Part shown: positions 1 to 38,769 of the stretch, one piece after another | Position numbering within the stretch: the stretch's first letter is position 1 | Layout: the number at the start of each line of letters is the position of its first letter | The notes under the pieces: generated by a model | Databases searched by the model: none | What the model was told of the DNA's origin: nothing | Seen by the model: only the letters and a program-made list of their open reading frames with translations | NCBI GenBank assembly: GCA_918807975.1 | Contig: OU964922.1 | Location: forward strand, 310,001-374,000 | DNA from: Aplidium turbinatum | Taxonomy: Eukaryota; Chordata; Ascidiacea; Aplousobranchia; Polyclinidae | Direction: 5' to 3' | Length of the DNA: 64,000 bases | Made by a program: the position numbers and the translations under genes

Positions 1-230
1 TGACGGAAAGGAAGTGGCTTGCATTTCTAAATTCTTTGAAAAACATTTTTCGTTGTGACAATGTTTTCCGACAGTCCGTTCAGAATAAAGACAACAACGA
101 AACCGGTGCAGCAAATCCTTAAGTTGAGATAACTTTGCAAAAAGTCGAATTTTTGTGCAAAATATTAACATCTGCACAGTACAACGTTTCACTATTCGCA
201 GAGTTGATCAGATTAATTTATTCGTTTCAG

Positions 231-284
231 ATTCCTGCAATGATTGGTTGGATTAAACGAGCAATGAGAGAATTGGTTGGATAA
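231..284 (+). CDS. terminal exon of an upstream trypsin-type (S1) protease gene, partial
   Basis: A pyrimidine-rich acceptor (ttcgtttcag) ends at 230 and is followed by an open exon ending in TAA at 282-284. It encodes IPAMIGWIKRAMRELVG. The pattern of a WI pair near the C-terminus followed by a short amphipathic helix is the usual end of an S1 protease. The complete protease gene that follows ends with an exon of the same size class and form (IIEKLEWINGIM) behind a phase-0 intron. An AATAAA lies 72 bases after the stop. I infer the end of a neighbouring, probably paralogous protease gene whose body lies left of the window. The rest of positions 1-230 looks like its last intron. Confidence 0.55.
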   Translation: MPAMIGWIKRAMRELVG

Positions 285-301
285 AGCGAGCAATGAGAGA
301 A
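242..301 (+). repeat. 29-bp direct duplication over the terminal exon
   Basis: The block attggttgga-ttaaacgagcaatgagaga occurs twice back to back with one base changed (attaaac / ataaagc). The second copy supplies the stop codon of the exon and the start of the 3' UTR. Confidence 0.7.
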
Positions 302-355
302 ACTTGAAACAAAACAACAGTCAAACTGCCTCATTCACTGTATGATCGATTTTAC

Positions 356-361
356 AATAAA
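356..361 (+). terminator. poly(A) signal AATAAA of the upstream protease-like gene
   Basis: AATAAA lies 72 bases after the stop at 284, which fits a short 3' UTR. Confidence 0.45.
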
Positions 362-1540
362 TTTTGAACTTGTTTTCTTTTTCTTCATAAATGAATTTAG
401 AAGCACCATAGCGTAATGTCATACAGTTTTGCTCTAATATTGGATATTGGATGTTTTGTCATTATAAAGAGAACTTCTTATATACTTTATCCGAATTTGA
501 CTTATAAACTTTTCTGGTTTATTCTTAATAATTATGTGTAGTTTATACAACACTAAGACCAAACCTTACCTTCCTTTGTCGTCCGGCATTTCTTGCACAG
601 TCATAGTGCAAGCCTGCCACCACGTAGAAAAATATTTATTTGATTTGGCTTGTTATTTATTGCATCTGTACTGCAGTAGTCGATTGTTCAATGCGCTATT
701 TATTGTGAAGCCTTAACTGTGTTACAGCCGCAACAACCTTAAGTTATTGTTATCTATATTGCTTAGTACAATTGTTTTGTTTGTTATTTATTGTCACTGC
801 CATTATTGAAGCATAAGCCAAACAAACAACGATGTCCTCACGTCATAATGCTGGGCACAGAGCTAAGATAAAGCTGAAACACTTATGAATCATTCTATTG
901 TGACGTTGTGTTGTTACATTCTGTTTTTTTGTTAGATTGCTGATTATTTTAACACTTTCCTGTCAGTCTTTTACTAAAATAAACAAACTTTTGCATCTTA
1001 TGATTGTGAAGATCTCTCACTATCGTCGATGTATTATAAAGAGAGCACTTTCAAAAACTTCATTGTGACATCAGAATCGGTCGAGATTAAAAGATCAGTT
1101 TCGTTTCTTGTTTGAAACAATTGCAGCGCGGCCACGACGCGATGACAAACAATGCGATGACAATAAAACAGAACGAGCAACTCCGTGAGGATTCAAGTGG
1201 GGTATATAAGAGAAATGCAACGGAACCTCTCGATTGAAAATAACTTCAAACAATCGGACGAGACATTAGATCAATCAAACAACTTTTCAATCAAACGTAC
1301 ATCCACGTCACTTCCCTTACAAACTTAAGGTCTTGATGTTATCATCATGGAAAAGTAAAGAAGTAAAAATTATTCGTAAAGTTTAACTTTAACATATTTG
1401 TTGTTATATGGCAAGCACACACTTAGATGAAAAGGACAAAGATTGCTTAACATTGTGATGAACTGTTTTATTTTGATCAACAACGCAAGAGTACAAAATA
1501 ATTGACACGGCGAGAAGAACACAATAAACATAGCCAGGTC
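362..1540. other. intergenic DNA, no gene recognised
   Basis: AT-rich single-copy-looking sequence between the upstream gene end and a GC-rich repeat block. Small open frames here have no recognisable domain. The only signal I would flag is a TATA-like box at 1203-1210. Confidence 0.5.
1203..1210 (+). promoter_or_regulatory. TATA box candidate (TATATAAG)
   Basis: TATATAAG sits in a locally GC-richer context. It could start a 5' UTR exon that splices to the protease gene at 2.7 kb. No long frame follows it directly, so its use is unproven. Confidence 0.3.
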
Positions 1541-1544
1541 AGAG

Positions 1545-2175
1545 ACTTTTAAAGAATCGGCCTGCCACGCCCTGCGGAGGCGGGGAGCGGCGTGATTATA
1601 GGGTGGCGATGCACCCGGAAGGGAAGTCCACCAGCTTAAGTCGCGGGGGCCAGGCTGGGGAGTCTAGGTACCTGTGGAAGGAAAGTGTGAATCGAAAATT
1701 TTGTGCGACTCGTCCGCAAAATTTAGAATGGCGGAACGGGCCAGGGACACTGGCTTAGCTTTCCGCAAACGCAAAAAGGTCAGCTCACGACGGGCCAGGC
1801 GGCCCGTCGTGTGGGGCGACTGGTACTGGCAGAAGTTTTAAAGCCAGCCAGCGCCCGCGTCTCCATCACGTGACCGTAACACAGGTACGTTTGACTCCTA
1901 TACCCGGTCTGCCGTAAGGGTTCTTGAAGTAAGTAGCAACACATCCTTAACATTAACCCTAACTTAAGTAACAAGCACATAACAAAGTAACTTATCCTTA
2001 AGCGTTCTTCAAGTAAGCAACTTGTTTGTGGTATCAATGTCACGGAGGACGTCTTCTCGTGGCGATAAAAAGGTAAAGGTGAGTCCCATACTTGATTCAA
2101 GCATCGTGGAACGAGAAGATAAGGTTCTCATTATACTATGCCTTCGGCACTAATGAGAGTAGGGTGGCCACTGGT
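1545..2175. repeat. GC-rich dispersed repeat block
   Basis: About 300 bases at 1555-1870 are far more GC-rich than the surroundings and contain short inverted runs (gacgggccaggcggcccgtc). The right part, about 2060-2165, is homologous in inverse orientation to 5695-5810: both contain the stretch reading aaaggtgagtcccatacttga and a shared cactaa-gagtagggtgg end. This is therefore a dispersed repeat. I cannot assign the family. Confidence 0.6.
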
Positions 2176-2737
2176 CAGTGGCGATGCAGCAAATAAAAAT
2201 GAAACGCAATTAATTGGTTTCAAATTATGCAAACATTTTCTTTTTATAAGGTTTATATTTGGGATGCTTAATCAAACGTACCATCGAACTTGCATAAATT
2301 CGGCCAGGTTCAATGGAACCACGAGTTCTGCTTGACAACATTCCTTTGATACTGACTTTGATTTTCTGTGCAGTTTCCACCGTTTTAACTTTGACTGGTT
2401 CATGCCAGGCTTTGTGAAAACTACAGTTTAGAATGAGCTGCACAAATGTGACAACTTGAAAAATACTTCGAAAAACTTGTTCAACCCTATCACTGATAAT
2501 GCGATATATTATCCCGGTCGCTGCTAGCAACACAATACGTCATTAACAATTCTGATGAAATATGATCTGAAGAATAACAAGCTCGCGATGCATCACATGT
2601 GATACACCATCATATAATCAAAGGTTGTGATGTCACATAAGGATCGCGTTAGTCTGTTATTAGTCGAACAGAGCAGACAAAAGAAACGAACGTATCATTC
2701 AACAAGCAGATATCAAATAGGAACTATCAGAAGAAAA

Positions 2738-29333
<26,596 letters not shown>

Positions 29334-29854
29334 CCCACATAAGTCTTCATAGTCAATATCTTCAAGGTCAACATCTTCATCTGATGTCTTCGGAATCAAA
29401 AGTTGTGTATCTTACTAGTTATAGCTGAAAGGATTTGTTATTTATTGTATTTCCTTATGAAGAGACTATCAGTCCCACTCATCCATCTCCATGCTGTCAC
29501 AGTAGGAATTTTGACATGCACATTGACTCAAGTGTCACCAACATTAAAACCAACAACTTCGAAGTTAGGAGGAGAACAAGTTTACCGCTAATGTTTAAAT
29601 CTATGAACCATCTGTGTCGCCATAGACTGTGCACCAAACAACCAATCTCATGACACTACGACCATGCCATTGCAGGGGAGCGGAAACAAGTTCAGTTTTC
29701 AAAGATCTTAACCGCTTAGCCAAACCTAATCTGATATGAAAAAGGTTCCACATCTTTGAAAGCCTCAAGTAACACACGTCAAACTCTATTGTACCTTTAC
29801 ATTCTGCCGTCTGCTTTTTACTTGTAAATCTGTATTTTTTAGATGTTTGTACAT

Positions 29855-29860
29855 AATAAA
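29855..29860 (+). terminator. poly(A) signal of the multidomain protease gene
   Basis: AATAAA about 520 bases after the stop at 29333, in a context of AT-rich 3' UTR. No other gene start intervenes. Confidence 0.6.
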
Positions 29861-29880
29861 AGTTTTGTAACTCAACATTT

Positions 29881-30705
29881 TTATAATGTGGTGTTTATGA
29901 CTAACCCACAAGACGCAGCTCTTCATTAAATATTTCGAGATTTATTTTTGCAGTCACATTCTTGCAATTACTTGTTGCTAGTTTGAATTTCAAGTATTAT
30001 TAATAAACGTGTATTGTCAGACTAATAGCAAATTGATACACCACAGTCTGTTTTATAAACAAACCTATCTATATATGAACATGGTGTTTGACATAAAATG
30101 CCTTAGGTAGCCTATAGACTACACTCATCTACGTCTGTATTATATATTTTTGCTTGTGGAGTTCTGTAAATTGGTGATCTGTGAAAACTCACTGCAACAA
30201 GCCAGTGGTGCATAGAATTTTTACACAGGTTGCACACAATTAAATATTGCACCAATTCGTTGATTATAACATGAGAAAAATTGCGCGTTGTTTGAAGCAA
30301 TCCTCAATCCTTTTATTCAATTATTTAAAGTGACTAAAGTCGAAATCTTTCATAACATCATCAAACAAATGCAATTGTACATTTCTGTAAAGATGTTTTC
30401 AGTCAGTAGTAAATTTAATCAAAATTCTCGAGGAGAACTTGTCAAAATATGTTGTCAGCAAAACTTACTTTAAAAGTTATTTTCTTGATTATTTAGTCAT
30501 TTAATTTTTGTTATCAGTTGTGAATATCGTGTTGTGTAGTCATCACATTCAAGCTGCTGTGAAAGTACTTTATTAACTACTCCCACAACAACAATGCGTA
30601 AGTACAGGCCAACTGTGACTATTACAAAACAATTAGTACAAATTATTACAAATCAAACAATATTACAATACAAATTATTACAAAATTTATTACAAAATTA
30701 TTACA
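29881..30705. other. intergenic DNA, nothing recognised
   Basis: AT-rich sequence downstream of the protease 3' UTR, without coding, RNA or repeat signals I can support, apart from short attacaaa repeats just before the SINE at 30706. Confidence 0.5.
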
Positions 30706-31254
30706 GTCCGCCCCGATAACTCAGTTGGTTAGCGCATCACTTCTGAAACAAAGAAGCTTCAAAATCAAGCGGCGCTGGTTCGATTCTCGGGGTATGCGTT
30801 TGAGCAACGCACGTTAAGGACTGCTCTCCATTCAGCGGCACCTAATGGATGGAATAATTCCCCGGCAGCAACTTTCCAAAAGGTACCATTAAAAAATCCC
30901 CTTTGAATTTTGTTTGGTAATTACAGAAGAATAAAGAGCAATTGCAGTGGTGGGAATCAAACCCACGTCAATGTAATGACTACCACCACCCTAACCCTCT
31001 GCGCCAAAGCAGCCAATGGCAAACCGATGACTTAATTCAGCTAGGATTTGCGTTTTCCTTTGTTGCTTAAAGGGGATTTTTTAATGGTACCTTTTGGAAA
31101 GTTTTTCCCCGGCAACATGACTTCAACAATCGGAAACTTCACTCAGTCCATCTGGGTGACTGGGCCTGCGTCAGTGGTTCAAAGCCTTTACAAGTATGCG
31201 AAGTTGCCAGGATTAAGCTCTGCAAGAAGTTTTCCCAGTCTGAGGAGGATAAAG

Positions 31255-31289
<35 letters not shown>

Positions 31290-31290
31290 T
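30706..31290 (+). repeat. tRNA-derived SINE family A, interrupted by a TIR element, with (ATCA)n tail
   Basis: Head ccgccccgataactcagttg with A box and ggttcgattctcggggt with B box; body resumes at 31104 (ttccccggcaacatgacttc) and ends in about eight ATCA units at 31256-31287. It is the best-preserved copy for the ends of this family. Confidence 0.85.
30870..31103. mobile_element. 234-bp MITE with 35-bp perfect TIRs and an internal tRNA-like segment
   Basis: Ends are exact 35-bp inverted repeats starting AACTTTCCAAAAGGTACC. The SINE sequence ttccccggca-c is present on both sides, so about 11-12 bases were duplicated. On the minus strand the interior contains ggcgcagagggttagggt, then gtggg-tttgatt-cccac, which form an A-box and T-arm/B-box pair. 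Superfamily not assigned. Confidence 0.7.
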
Positions 31291-31299
31291 GACTTTTAA

Positions 31300-32300
31300 C
31301 GGCAAAGAATGATTTTACTACAGCTGATAGTGTCTCCATCCCTCCACTAATGAGGACAAAACCACTTTATATGATGTTAATGAAACCACCAGCATTGAAG
31401 TCTACAGCACAAACTTTAAAAATGTGATTGAGGTGAGAGCAAAAAGAAAGGAATCGAGAACTCCACCAACTGTAAAATATGTCCTCAACGAAGAAGGTGG
31501 TTCGCTTGCACTATGTGATAAATCTATTTTTCCTTTATACTTCTCTTCGATCCTTGTCTCAATGGCTAACTACGTTTCATGGATAGTTAGTGGAAAAAAT
31601 CCCAGATACCGGCTCCTAACGTTTGAACTTATCCTTAGAATCCAAACAAGGCACCAGTTGTCATACACCCCCTTAGTACCTTGACTGCTTGCTAGCCTCC
31701 AGACTCTTAGCCCCTGGACAGGCGTCTAGGCTTGTGAGGCGATATTGAAATCAACTGATGTTTTCAAGTTTTTTGTATTCCATCATCCATCATTTTTTAA
31801 TTTGAATGTGATCTGATCTACTGTAGGCTACAATGTACATGCAATGTTTTGTTTAACTTATTGGCTTCTGATGGCCTTGATACAAACTGGCATGCAATCC
31901 AACTGTTTAATTTTTAAGAATTTGAGTTGGATTTTTGAATGAATTGATCATTTTAAATAATCTTAAATATATGATGCAATTTTATAAACTCCATTAAAGT
32001 ACCGTAAGAAATCACTTTCTATCTTAACAATGTACAAAACCCATGAAATAAAAAATATTTCTCTAGGTTGGAACTACAAACTTATAAAAATAGATAATTA
32101 CAAATAAAAATAATTGTAATAGACTAGAACAATGTTCTTTGCTTTTAAAGTGGATTGAGATTGATTGTGCCATATATCAATTGATTGAAGAAGTGGACAG
32201 AATTTAACACGTTAAAGCTTCGTGCTTTGGGATGGACTCGCTGCTTTGTCGCACCTGGTTTGGTTTTTATTTTCTTGATCATCGCATCTGAACAATATAA
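31300..32300. other. intergenic DNA without recognisable genes
   Basis: One open frame at 31424-31684 (+, 86 residues) has no recognisable domain and I do not call it. Sequence is otherwise AT-rich. Confidence 0.4.
32266..32271 (-). terminator. candidate poly(A) signal of the SLC22 gene
   Basis: AATAAA on the minus strand about 850 bases after the stop codon. Nearer canonical signals were not seen. Confidence 0.25.
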
Positions 32301-32570
32301 ACAGATGTTAAAACACTTCAACAAACCGCTTTAACCCTGTCGTTCCCAAGTAACTTAATGCGAGAAGTACTTTCATCTGGTAAGGTTCGGTTAAACGCTC
32401 TTGAAAACACACCTCACTCATCTGAAATGGCCTGATGTTGGAAGCGTGATTGCAGGGGGAAATCCTTAACCGTCCCTCTCTGTCATCCCACTCGCTCTGA
32501 GATGACAGGATTGCAGCGGCCCGTCCAAAGAAGACTCTGGGGTCAGCGAAAGCTACCCTTCCTCTGGCCA

Positions 32571-32612
32571 CTGCAGTCTGGCATCTCCACCAAATGAGAT
32601 GTCAGACTGCAG
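32571..32612. repeat. perfect-looking inverted repeat (hairpin) between the genes
   Basis: CTGCAGTCTGGCATCTC is followed after eight bases by GAGATGTCAGACTGCAG, the near-exact reverse complement. It lies in a GC-richer 300-base block downstream of the SLC22 gene. Confidence 0.7.
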
Positions 32613-33119
32613 TAGCCCTTTTCCACAAGCCGGCGCCCTTCTTCAAGCGGGCATCAAGAAGAAACACACACAAAAACAAACTCAAATAAAATTAAAATCA
32701 ACTCCCAACCAAACCGCGCTAGTTCTTGAGCTTGACCCGCCACCTCCTAGTCTGCTCCAACATCAGCAAGAGAAAGGTTGAGACAGGTAGATAAAGTTGA
32801 GGTAGCCAGTAACCTTTATATTATACACCCACAAATAACCATCTATCGCGATGGATCCCTTCGGTCAGAGTAAGTCCTTCGCTTCCCTGGTAGGCATTCT
32901 CCATGTAAGTATGGCGGGCCTGCTGAGTGCTTGGATGTGTGGACGGCTCCTGGAGCGGACGTACTAATGATGAGTCAGGTAACAAATCCATTTTATATGG
33001 AAAATAGTAACCCTGCAAGATGTAGTAGTATCTATCTTGAACTCTGAGCGTTGCGCGAAAAAAAGAAAGCACAAGCATCTACTAAGTTTTGACAACCATG
33101 ACTGAAACATTATAAATTC

Positions 33120-36100
33120 CTACGTCATATATTCTCCTTTGTAGAACAATTCCGCTTCAAGAATTGTTTGTGGCATTGTCTTGTTCATTGTTTCTGGGAA
33201 GGCAAGCGCCAGGATTCCTGCAATCACAGAAAGGATCCCAAAGATGGTAGTTGGTAGCCAAGCCACGTAATCTTGGAGAAGGATGATGAATGGAGAGCAA
33301 ATGCTCCCAACACGAGCCGCCATTGATCCGATTCCCAAAGCATTTCCTCTGTTAAAACATCAAGCTTCTATTTTGTAGATTTAATCAAAATTTGAAAACA
33401 TATCAAATAAAAGTTTAGATTAATTTCTATCTTTCCCTTTTCTTGTTGCAAAAAGCCATGAATATATCAGTGTACCAAAACGTTCAAAGAGAAAAATGAC
33501 AAATTCATTGGTGTTAGATTTTTCAGCTAGATTGAAAGCAAGTTATAAAAGTTGTAATTAGTCGTAAATAAATGCTTGCATGAGACCAATGCTTTCCAGA
33601 ATCCATTGCTTTGTTAGGTTCCGGTACGTTGTTGGCTCGGCTCTCAGTCAACCACCGGTTTGTTATTTCATTCCTACGCACCATTCCAGAACCTTGATCT
33701 GCATTTCTTATCTGCATCCTTTATATGATTAGCCTGTCTACCTGATAACCGTTGGGTAAAGCTCGGCGGTGTAGTTGAAGATAATTGAAAACGAACCGGC
33801 AACTCCAATTTTTCCAATAAAAGCAAAAACCACTCCAGTTGTGATCATGGCTAGAAAAATTTGGGAAATTTTATTATTGTTTTGTTTGTTTCTCGCAACG
33901 CTCAGAGTTCAAAGTAGATAATAGAAAACAGTATAAAAGAATCTTTCCACAGATGTTGAGTTGCTGATGTTGGTATAGGCTATTGTGTTTGGGCAATTTG
34001 TGGAGAGTTGCTTTATTACTGTACTGTATATTAAAAGTAAAATAAATGTTTTAATTGGTAGATATCTGCAACCGCTAAGTACTGGAAGTGCAAAACAAAC
34101 AAACCTAATTAGGTAAATAACGTTTGCTTTAAAATTCGCGATTAACTTTAGAGAAAACAAGTGGCAAGGTCAAGCAACCGCTCTCCAAATGCATTAGTGA
34201 GCAACTCATTTCAATGACATTTTTCTATTCAGTGACAAGTAGTAGTTGACATTATAATTCACAGGCATCAAACGAAGATAATTCACTTGATAAATCTCGG
34301 TGACCAGGCCTTCGTCACTGAATCAAATGCTCTACATTCTACAAGTATATGAAACTTTTAACTTCTGATAACAAAAATTCCTACAGTCAATAAACCAATA
34401 AGTTATCAGTTACTTTGGTTTCCGTTAGCAACAGTGGTGAGGACGGTGCTCACTAAGCAAGCCACGCCCTGAAGCATCATCATAAAGACAAGAAGAAATC
34501 TCCGTCCCCATCTGCAGAATAAGCAATGTTATGGATTATTCCAAGTCCATCGAATGCAATTGTCTTAGTCCTACCGTGTGAACCGACTAAATCAAATACG
34601 TACTACCTGGTCTAGACACCCAACCGCTACGTAACCAAATAACTCAACAACCAAATGATTGTGAGGTTCTAAGAAACCAGTGTTCTTGTATCTGTTTTTA
34701 ACTTGCTTCCCCAAAGAGTTACATCAAACGTTAGACCCAGTTATCATTGAGATCGGCATGATGGGGCAACGTACCTGTTCATAGTGAATTGTACAAAGAA
34801 GTATCCGACTAGCTCAAGCATCCCATTCAAGGCATTGTTAAGGAAAATGTCTCCCGCCAGAGAGCCAGCGTTCAGTGACAATCCATAATAAACCATTGAT
34901 ATGACCAACCTTAACATAATAAACCGTGTCCTCAATTTACTCAGATCACTTCCTGATTGATAACCACAAAGATGAACACTAGAAACTCACAGCCGGAAAA
35001 TAACCAACTAGGACTTTGAAGCTGCCGTGTAAGGAATCCTATTCTATGGACGAGTTTCTGTTTTTCGAAGGATTTCTTGTCTTAGATTCTGGCTATTTCC
35101 CACTGAGTGTCTAGTTTTCATGATCGTAATTATCAACCAGGAAGCGGTCTGATTAAACGGAACAATTATCTACACTGAAATAGCGACAACTCAAATACAA
35201 ATGTAGAAAGCCATACCATGAAAACATGCAGTTGAATGTAATCAACCTCATTCTTTTTGATTTGAAAAGGTCTAGTGATGAATACGTCTTTTCTGAGGTA
35301 TCATCTTCCACCTGAACATATAATGTCAGTTTCAAGAAAAATTTTAGGCCTTATATACGACCTGAAGGTTGCAACTTTTAAGCAGTAAAAGATTCTTGTT
35401 GATCATTGTTTCATGGGTTAGCGAAGGTTTGCTAATGACAAAATATTAAGTAGTTTTGCTTCTCCCAACACCTTCTTAGCCTCTCACATGATAATGTTGC
35501 TCAGAAGTCCAACCCACTGTGTCATTACGCCTCCCGTGAATTATTTCATGTAATGATGAGCTAAGCGCAATGTGTTTAGAGCTGCCAGAACATCGAACCA
35601 ATCCCAACAGATTAAAAAAAGAACAGATCCGAAACGAACAAGTTAATATATTCTAAGCCATAAAGTTAATAAAGTGGTCTACGTTGATGTGGATGCAAAG
35701 TAATATTCTACTTTTGTTGAAGATTTGTCTTGAACAGGTGAGAGACACACCCTTCGCCACGCCTCTAATAACACATCTACCACGTGGTTTCTTACATGTG
35801 AAACTTCTGCCTCCTCCCAGTCTTTCTCCGTCAATACTTTCCTGTTGTGCCGGGCAAATTGTTCAGCAATTTCTTTCCCTTTCTCATTCCGACCGTTAGA
35901 GAAGTGCCACCTCGGTGAATCAGGGAGCTGTTCAATGAAGTATTTGGTTGTGAACTTAGCGAATATACAATTTTAAAAATCATCAGGTGAGTAAGTTTGT
36001 AATCAACTCAATTTTCGCCCAGTAAAATTTTCAAATAAATTTACCAACAACTGTTCATTTTGACACCTTTCTTGTACATTGCAATACGCATTGCTCACAC

Positions 36101-37907
36101 AAGCATAAATGAAACCCACATTACCTCTCATGTGATGTTTCAATTGAAATTTTCTTATTACAAAAATCTTTTACTACTAGTTCGAAAAAGCTAAACCAAA
36201 TACAAATTAGAACATTGGTGGATGCTTGATCAAAGCCTTTTCTCACATAAGGTAGAACTTACGAAGAAATGCATAAAGAAGTAAGGAATTGGAGTGAGAG
36301 AGATGACAAAATAAAACTGTCGCCAATCGCGAAGAAAATAAGCCACTAAGGAGTTGAGAGAATAACCGACTGCGAACGCGCTGTGTGCGTGAACTCCAGT
36401 CATCGTCCGTTTTTTTCCTGTGATTTCTACGACTGCAAAATAATAATAAAGGTTAAGAACAATCTTGTTATTGACCAGTGCTTCACTCTGCTAGTTGGTT
36501 GGTCTCTGTTTAATTGACTTTGAAAAGTTAAGATCACAACAGGGGACTCACCATAAACAAACATAATGAGGAACGCGCCATGAGAGAAAGCTGCCGAGAA
36601 GAACCTGAGCACTACAAACAATTCAAACCACGGAGTAAAAGCAGTCGCGACTCCCGATATCAGACATCCGATTGAAGATGCGAGCATAGTGTTCCGTCTC
36701 CCGATGCTGCAACGTAATAAAGAGTAAAGATGTCTCTTTCAAAGCATACCGCTTGCAAACTGCAGAAGTGATTATTAGCTGATATCCCAATGATAGGCTG
36801 CATGATCAACAAACCACAATCATTTGTAAATGATCCCACAATGAAGTGGTTTACATCCAAGTTACGATAAAGCATAATATAGAAAGTTAATCTAATGAAA
36901 AAAACACAATTTTGGTAAAGAATTGATTTTCCAGAATAATAAACAAATACAACACAGTGATAATGCAATGCCGTGTAATTGCTAAGTTGTATTTGTACAT
37001 GGTTAAAATGAATTATTTTCAAATATAATTAAACTTACTAGTCGGCTAGATTTCCAAAACCTACTGCTCCTGTCCACATTCCAGCAAAGTAGATAGATGT
37101 CGCTACAGTGTTAAGGATTTTCCTGTCGCAAATCAAGTCCCACTGTGAACAGAGATGGTAGTTACAGTCACATTTGTTACGTCATGATCCACAAGAAAAG
37201 TTTCCACTCACTTCAGTGTTGACAGTGGACGTGAACTGGCTGGTGTCGTAATGATACCCTTCATCGCACTCTATCGTAGCTGCTCTCATATCTACACAGT
37301 CTGTGTTCGGGGGCTCGCAGCTCGAGAGATTGTAATCGAATCTGCAGAAATTGTCAACAACATAAGTTTTTTTTTTTCTTTCGAACAACGTTACAGGTGG
37401 TTTTGTTATAAACAAATCAACATCTTCTCTGATGGAACATGACAGTTAAACAGATTCGATGAGTGTGACAGAACAAAGCCACCCGCCTCATACATCCATC
37501 ATACTCTTCATCATAAGGGGTCGTGTAGTTGAGAATATCCGGCTCCGTCAGATTCGGATACGCAATTTTGTTGTCCAGTGGGGGAACGGCACATCTGTAG
37601 AAAACAACTCATGAATGAAGCTGCATTATAACGTCATAGATATGGATTGCATCAAAAACATTGTGAACAAAAATTGCTGTCTGAAAAGAGGCAAAATGAT
37701 TCAATGACGCGACTGTGTCTCATTAAGAAGCTCTAATCTTTGTCATTGCCCTGTGTTTCACCTGTATGGCACTGAAGCGGCGTAGAATACAGACGCTATA
37801 TTATGAAGTCCAGCTGGCACCCCCAACCAATAAACCAAAGCGCATAGAAGAACCTGGTAACGACCCAAATGACCAACTTTGTCTAAAATTACGTCAAATT
37901 CTATCAT
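33120..37907 (-). CDS. SLC22-family organic ion transporter (complete, 12 exons, 536 residues)
   Basis: Exons in coding order: 37907-37762, 37594-37487, 37341-37212, 37142-37039, 36706-36552, 36432-36263, 35927-35796, 35311-35217, 34909-34775, 34511-34414, 33850-33742, 33348-33120. They total 1611 nt and every junction is in phase. Diagnostic features of the SLC22 branch of the major facilitator superfamily: N-terminal DVILDKVGHLGRYQ; a large Cys-rich, N-glycosylatable extracellular loop after TM1 ending TEWDLICD; the GNLADYIGRRN loop between TM2 and TM3; RDWRQFY and LPDSPRW around TM6 and the central loop; WGRRF between TM8 and TM9; and YTAELYPTVIRGNALG before TM11. It moves organic anions, cations or zwitterions across the plasma membrane; the substrate cannot be told from sequence. 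Length is normal for the family. Intron 2 appears to use a GC donor. Confidence 0.9.
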
Positions 37908-38559
37908 CGTGATGTAAAGGACTTGAAAATATATAAAATAAGAATATTTTGATTAAATGATTGATCAGTGTGCAAAACAAGAACAGTTTGCTGGAAAAAA
38001 ATTACACAACATCACCTATACATGAAATTCCAATCAAACTACTGTAGGCTATGTATTGCGTAAGTGTTTATGGTTTAAATGCACTGCACTGCAAACTACT
38101 GCAATCCCGGATGCACTGCATCATACAAATAAAAAACAGCATGAAGTTGCGAGATAACCATAATGTTGGTTCAGCCTATCAGACTTGTATAGAAGAAAAA
38201 AAAAAATGCCATTACTTTCCTTCCAGTTAAAGATGAAAACTTGTTTTCTGAAGTCTCAGTGCCAATGATATTTTGGTTGCTAGTACTGTAACTACAATAA
38301 ATCACGAATACATTGAGATCTGTTGATATCTTTTTGTAACTTCCGAGTCTTGTAATCAGTGCACTATCTCAGTGTTAGGTTTTGCAAGGTTCACGTGCAA
38401 ATCGGAATGCAGTGTTGGATGTGAGCTGTGCTGTTCAGGTTAACCGTTCGTCCGAATGCTGGTGAGTCACACAAACCCCACTGTTGTATTTGAAATTTTT
38501 GAAATGTTGTACTTCAATGAATAAATTATGGAATAGATGACGATCATTGAACTCTTGCC

Positions 38560-38765
38560 TTTAGTGCGTGTCGCTCGATGGAGTGTCTGTGTGTAACTTT
38601 GGTTCAACAATGCTTGAAAGTACTCATAAGCCTGCGGGATTGGACGCAGGCATCTGGTAACGATGCGCATAGTGTCGTTAGGAGCAACATCTACCTTGCT
38701 TGCATGTGCACTGCGGCACCAGACTGGAGAGGTATATTCACTAGTGCGCAGTTTTGAGGTTTTAT
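38560..38765 (-). pseudogene. LINE fragment (jockey/I-like family), 3' part of the ORF
   Basis: Minus frame reads MRIVTRCLRPIPQAYEYFQALL, matching the TVTGCLRPTPTDCLPILAGIQP-type segment of the full LINE copy at 40475-43672. The DNA also aligns by eye (gcaccagactgg, gcgcag). Short and broken. Confidence 0.65.
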
Positions 38766-38769
38766 ATCC

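Noticed and set aside
30706-30860. Functional tRNA gene
   Set aside because: A and B boxes are present but no cloverleaf closes, and the same sequence recurs as a dispersed SINE with an ATCA tail.
31424-31684. 86-codon open frame as a gene
   Set aside because: No domain, signal, splice context or codon pattern that sets it apart from background in this AT-rich region.
32821-33078. 85-codon minus frame as a further SLC22 exon
   Set aside because: The last SLC22 exon has its own stop at 33120-33122, and this frame shows no transporter similarity. It is 3' UTR.
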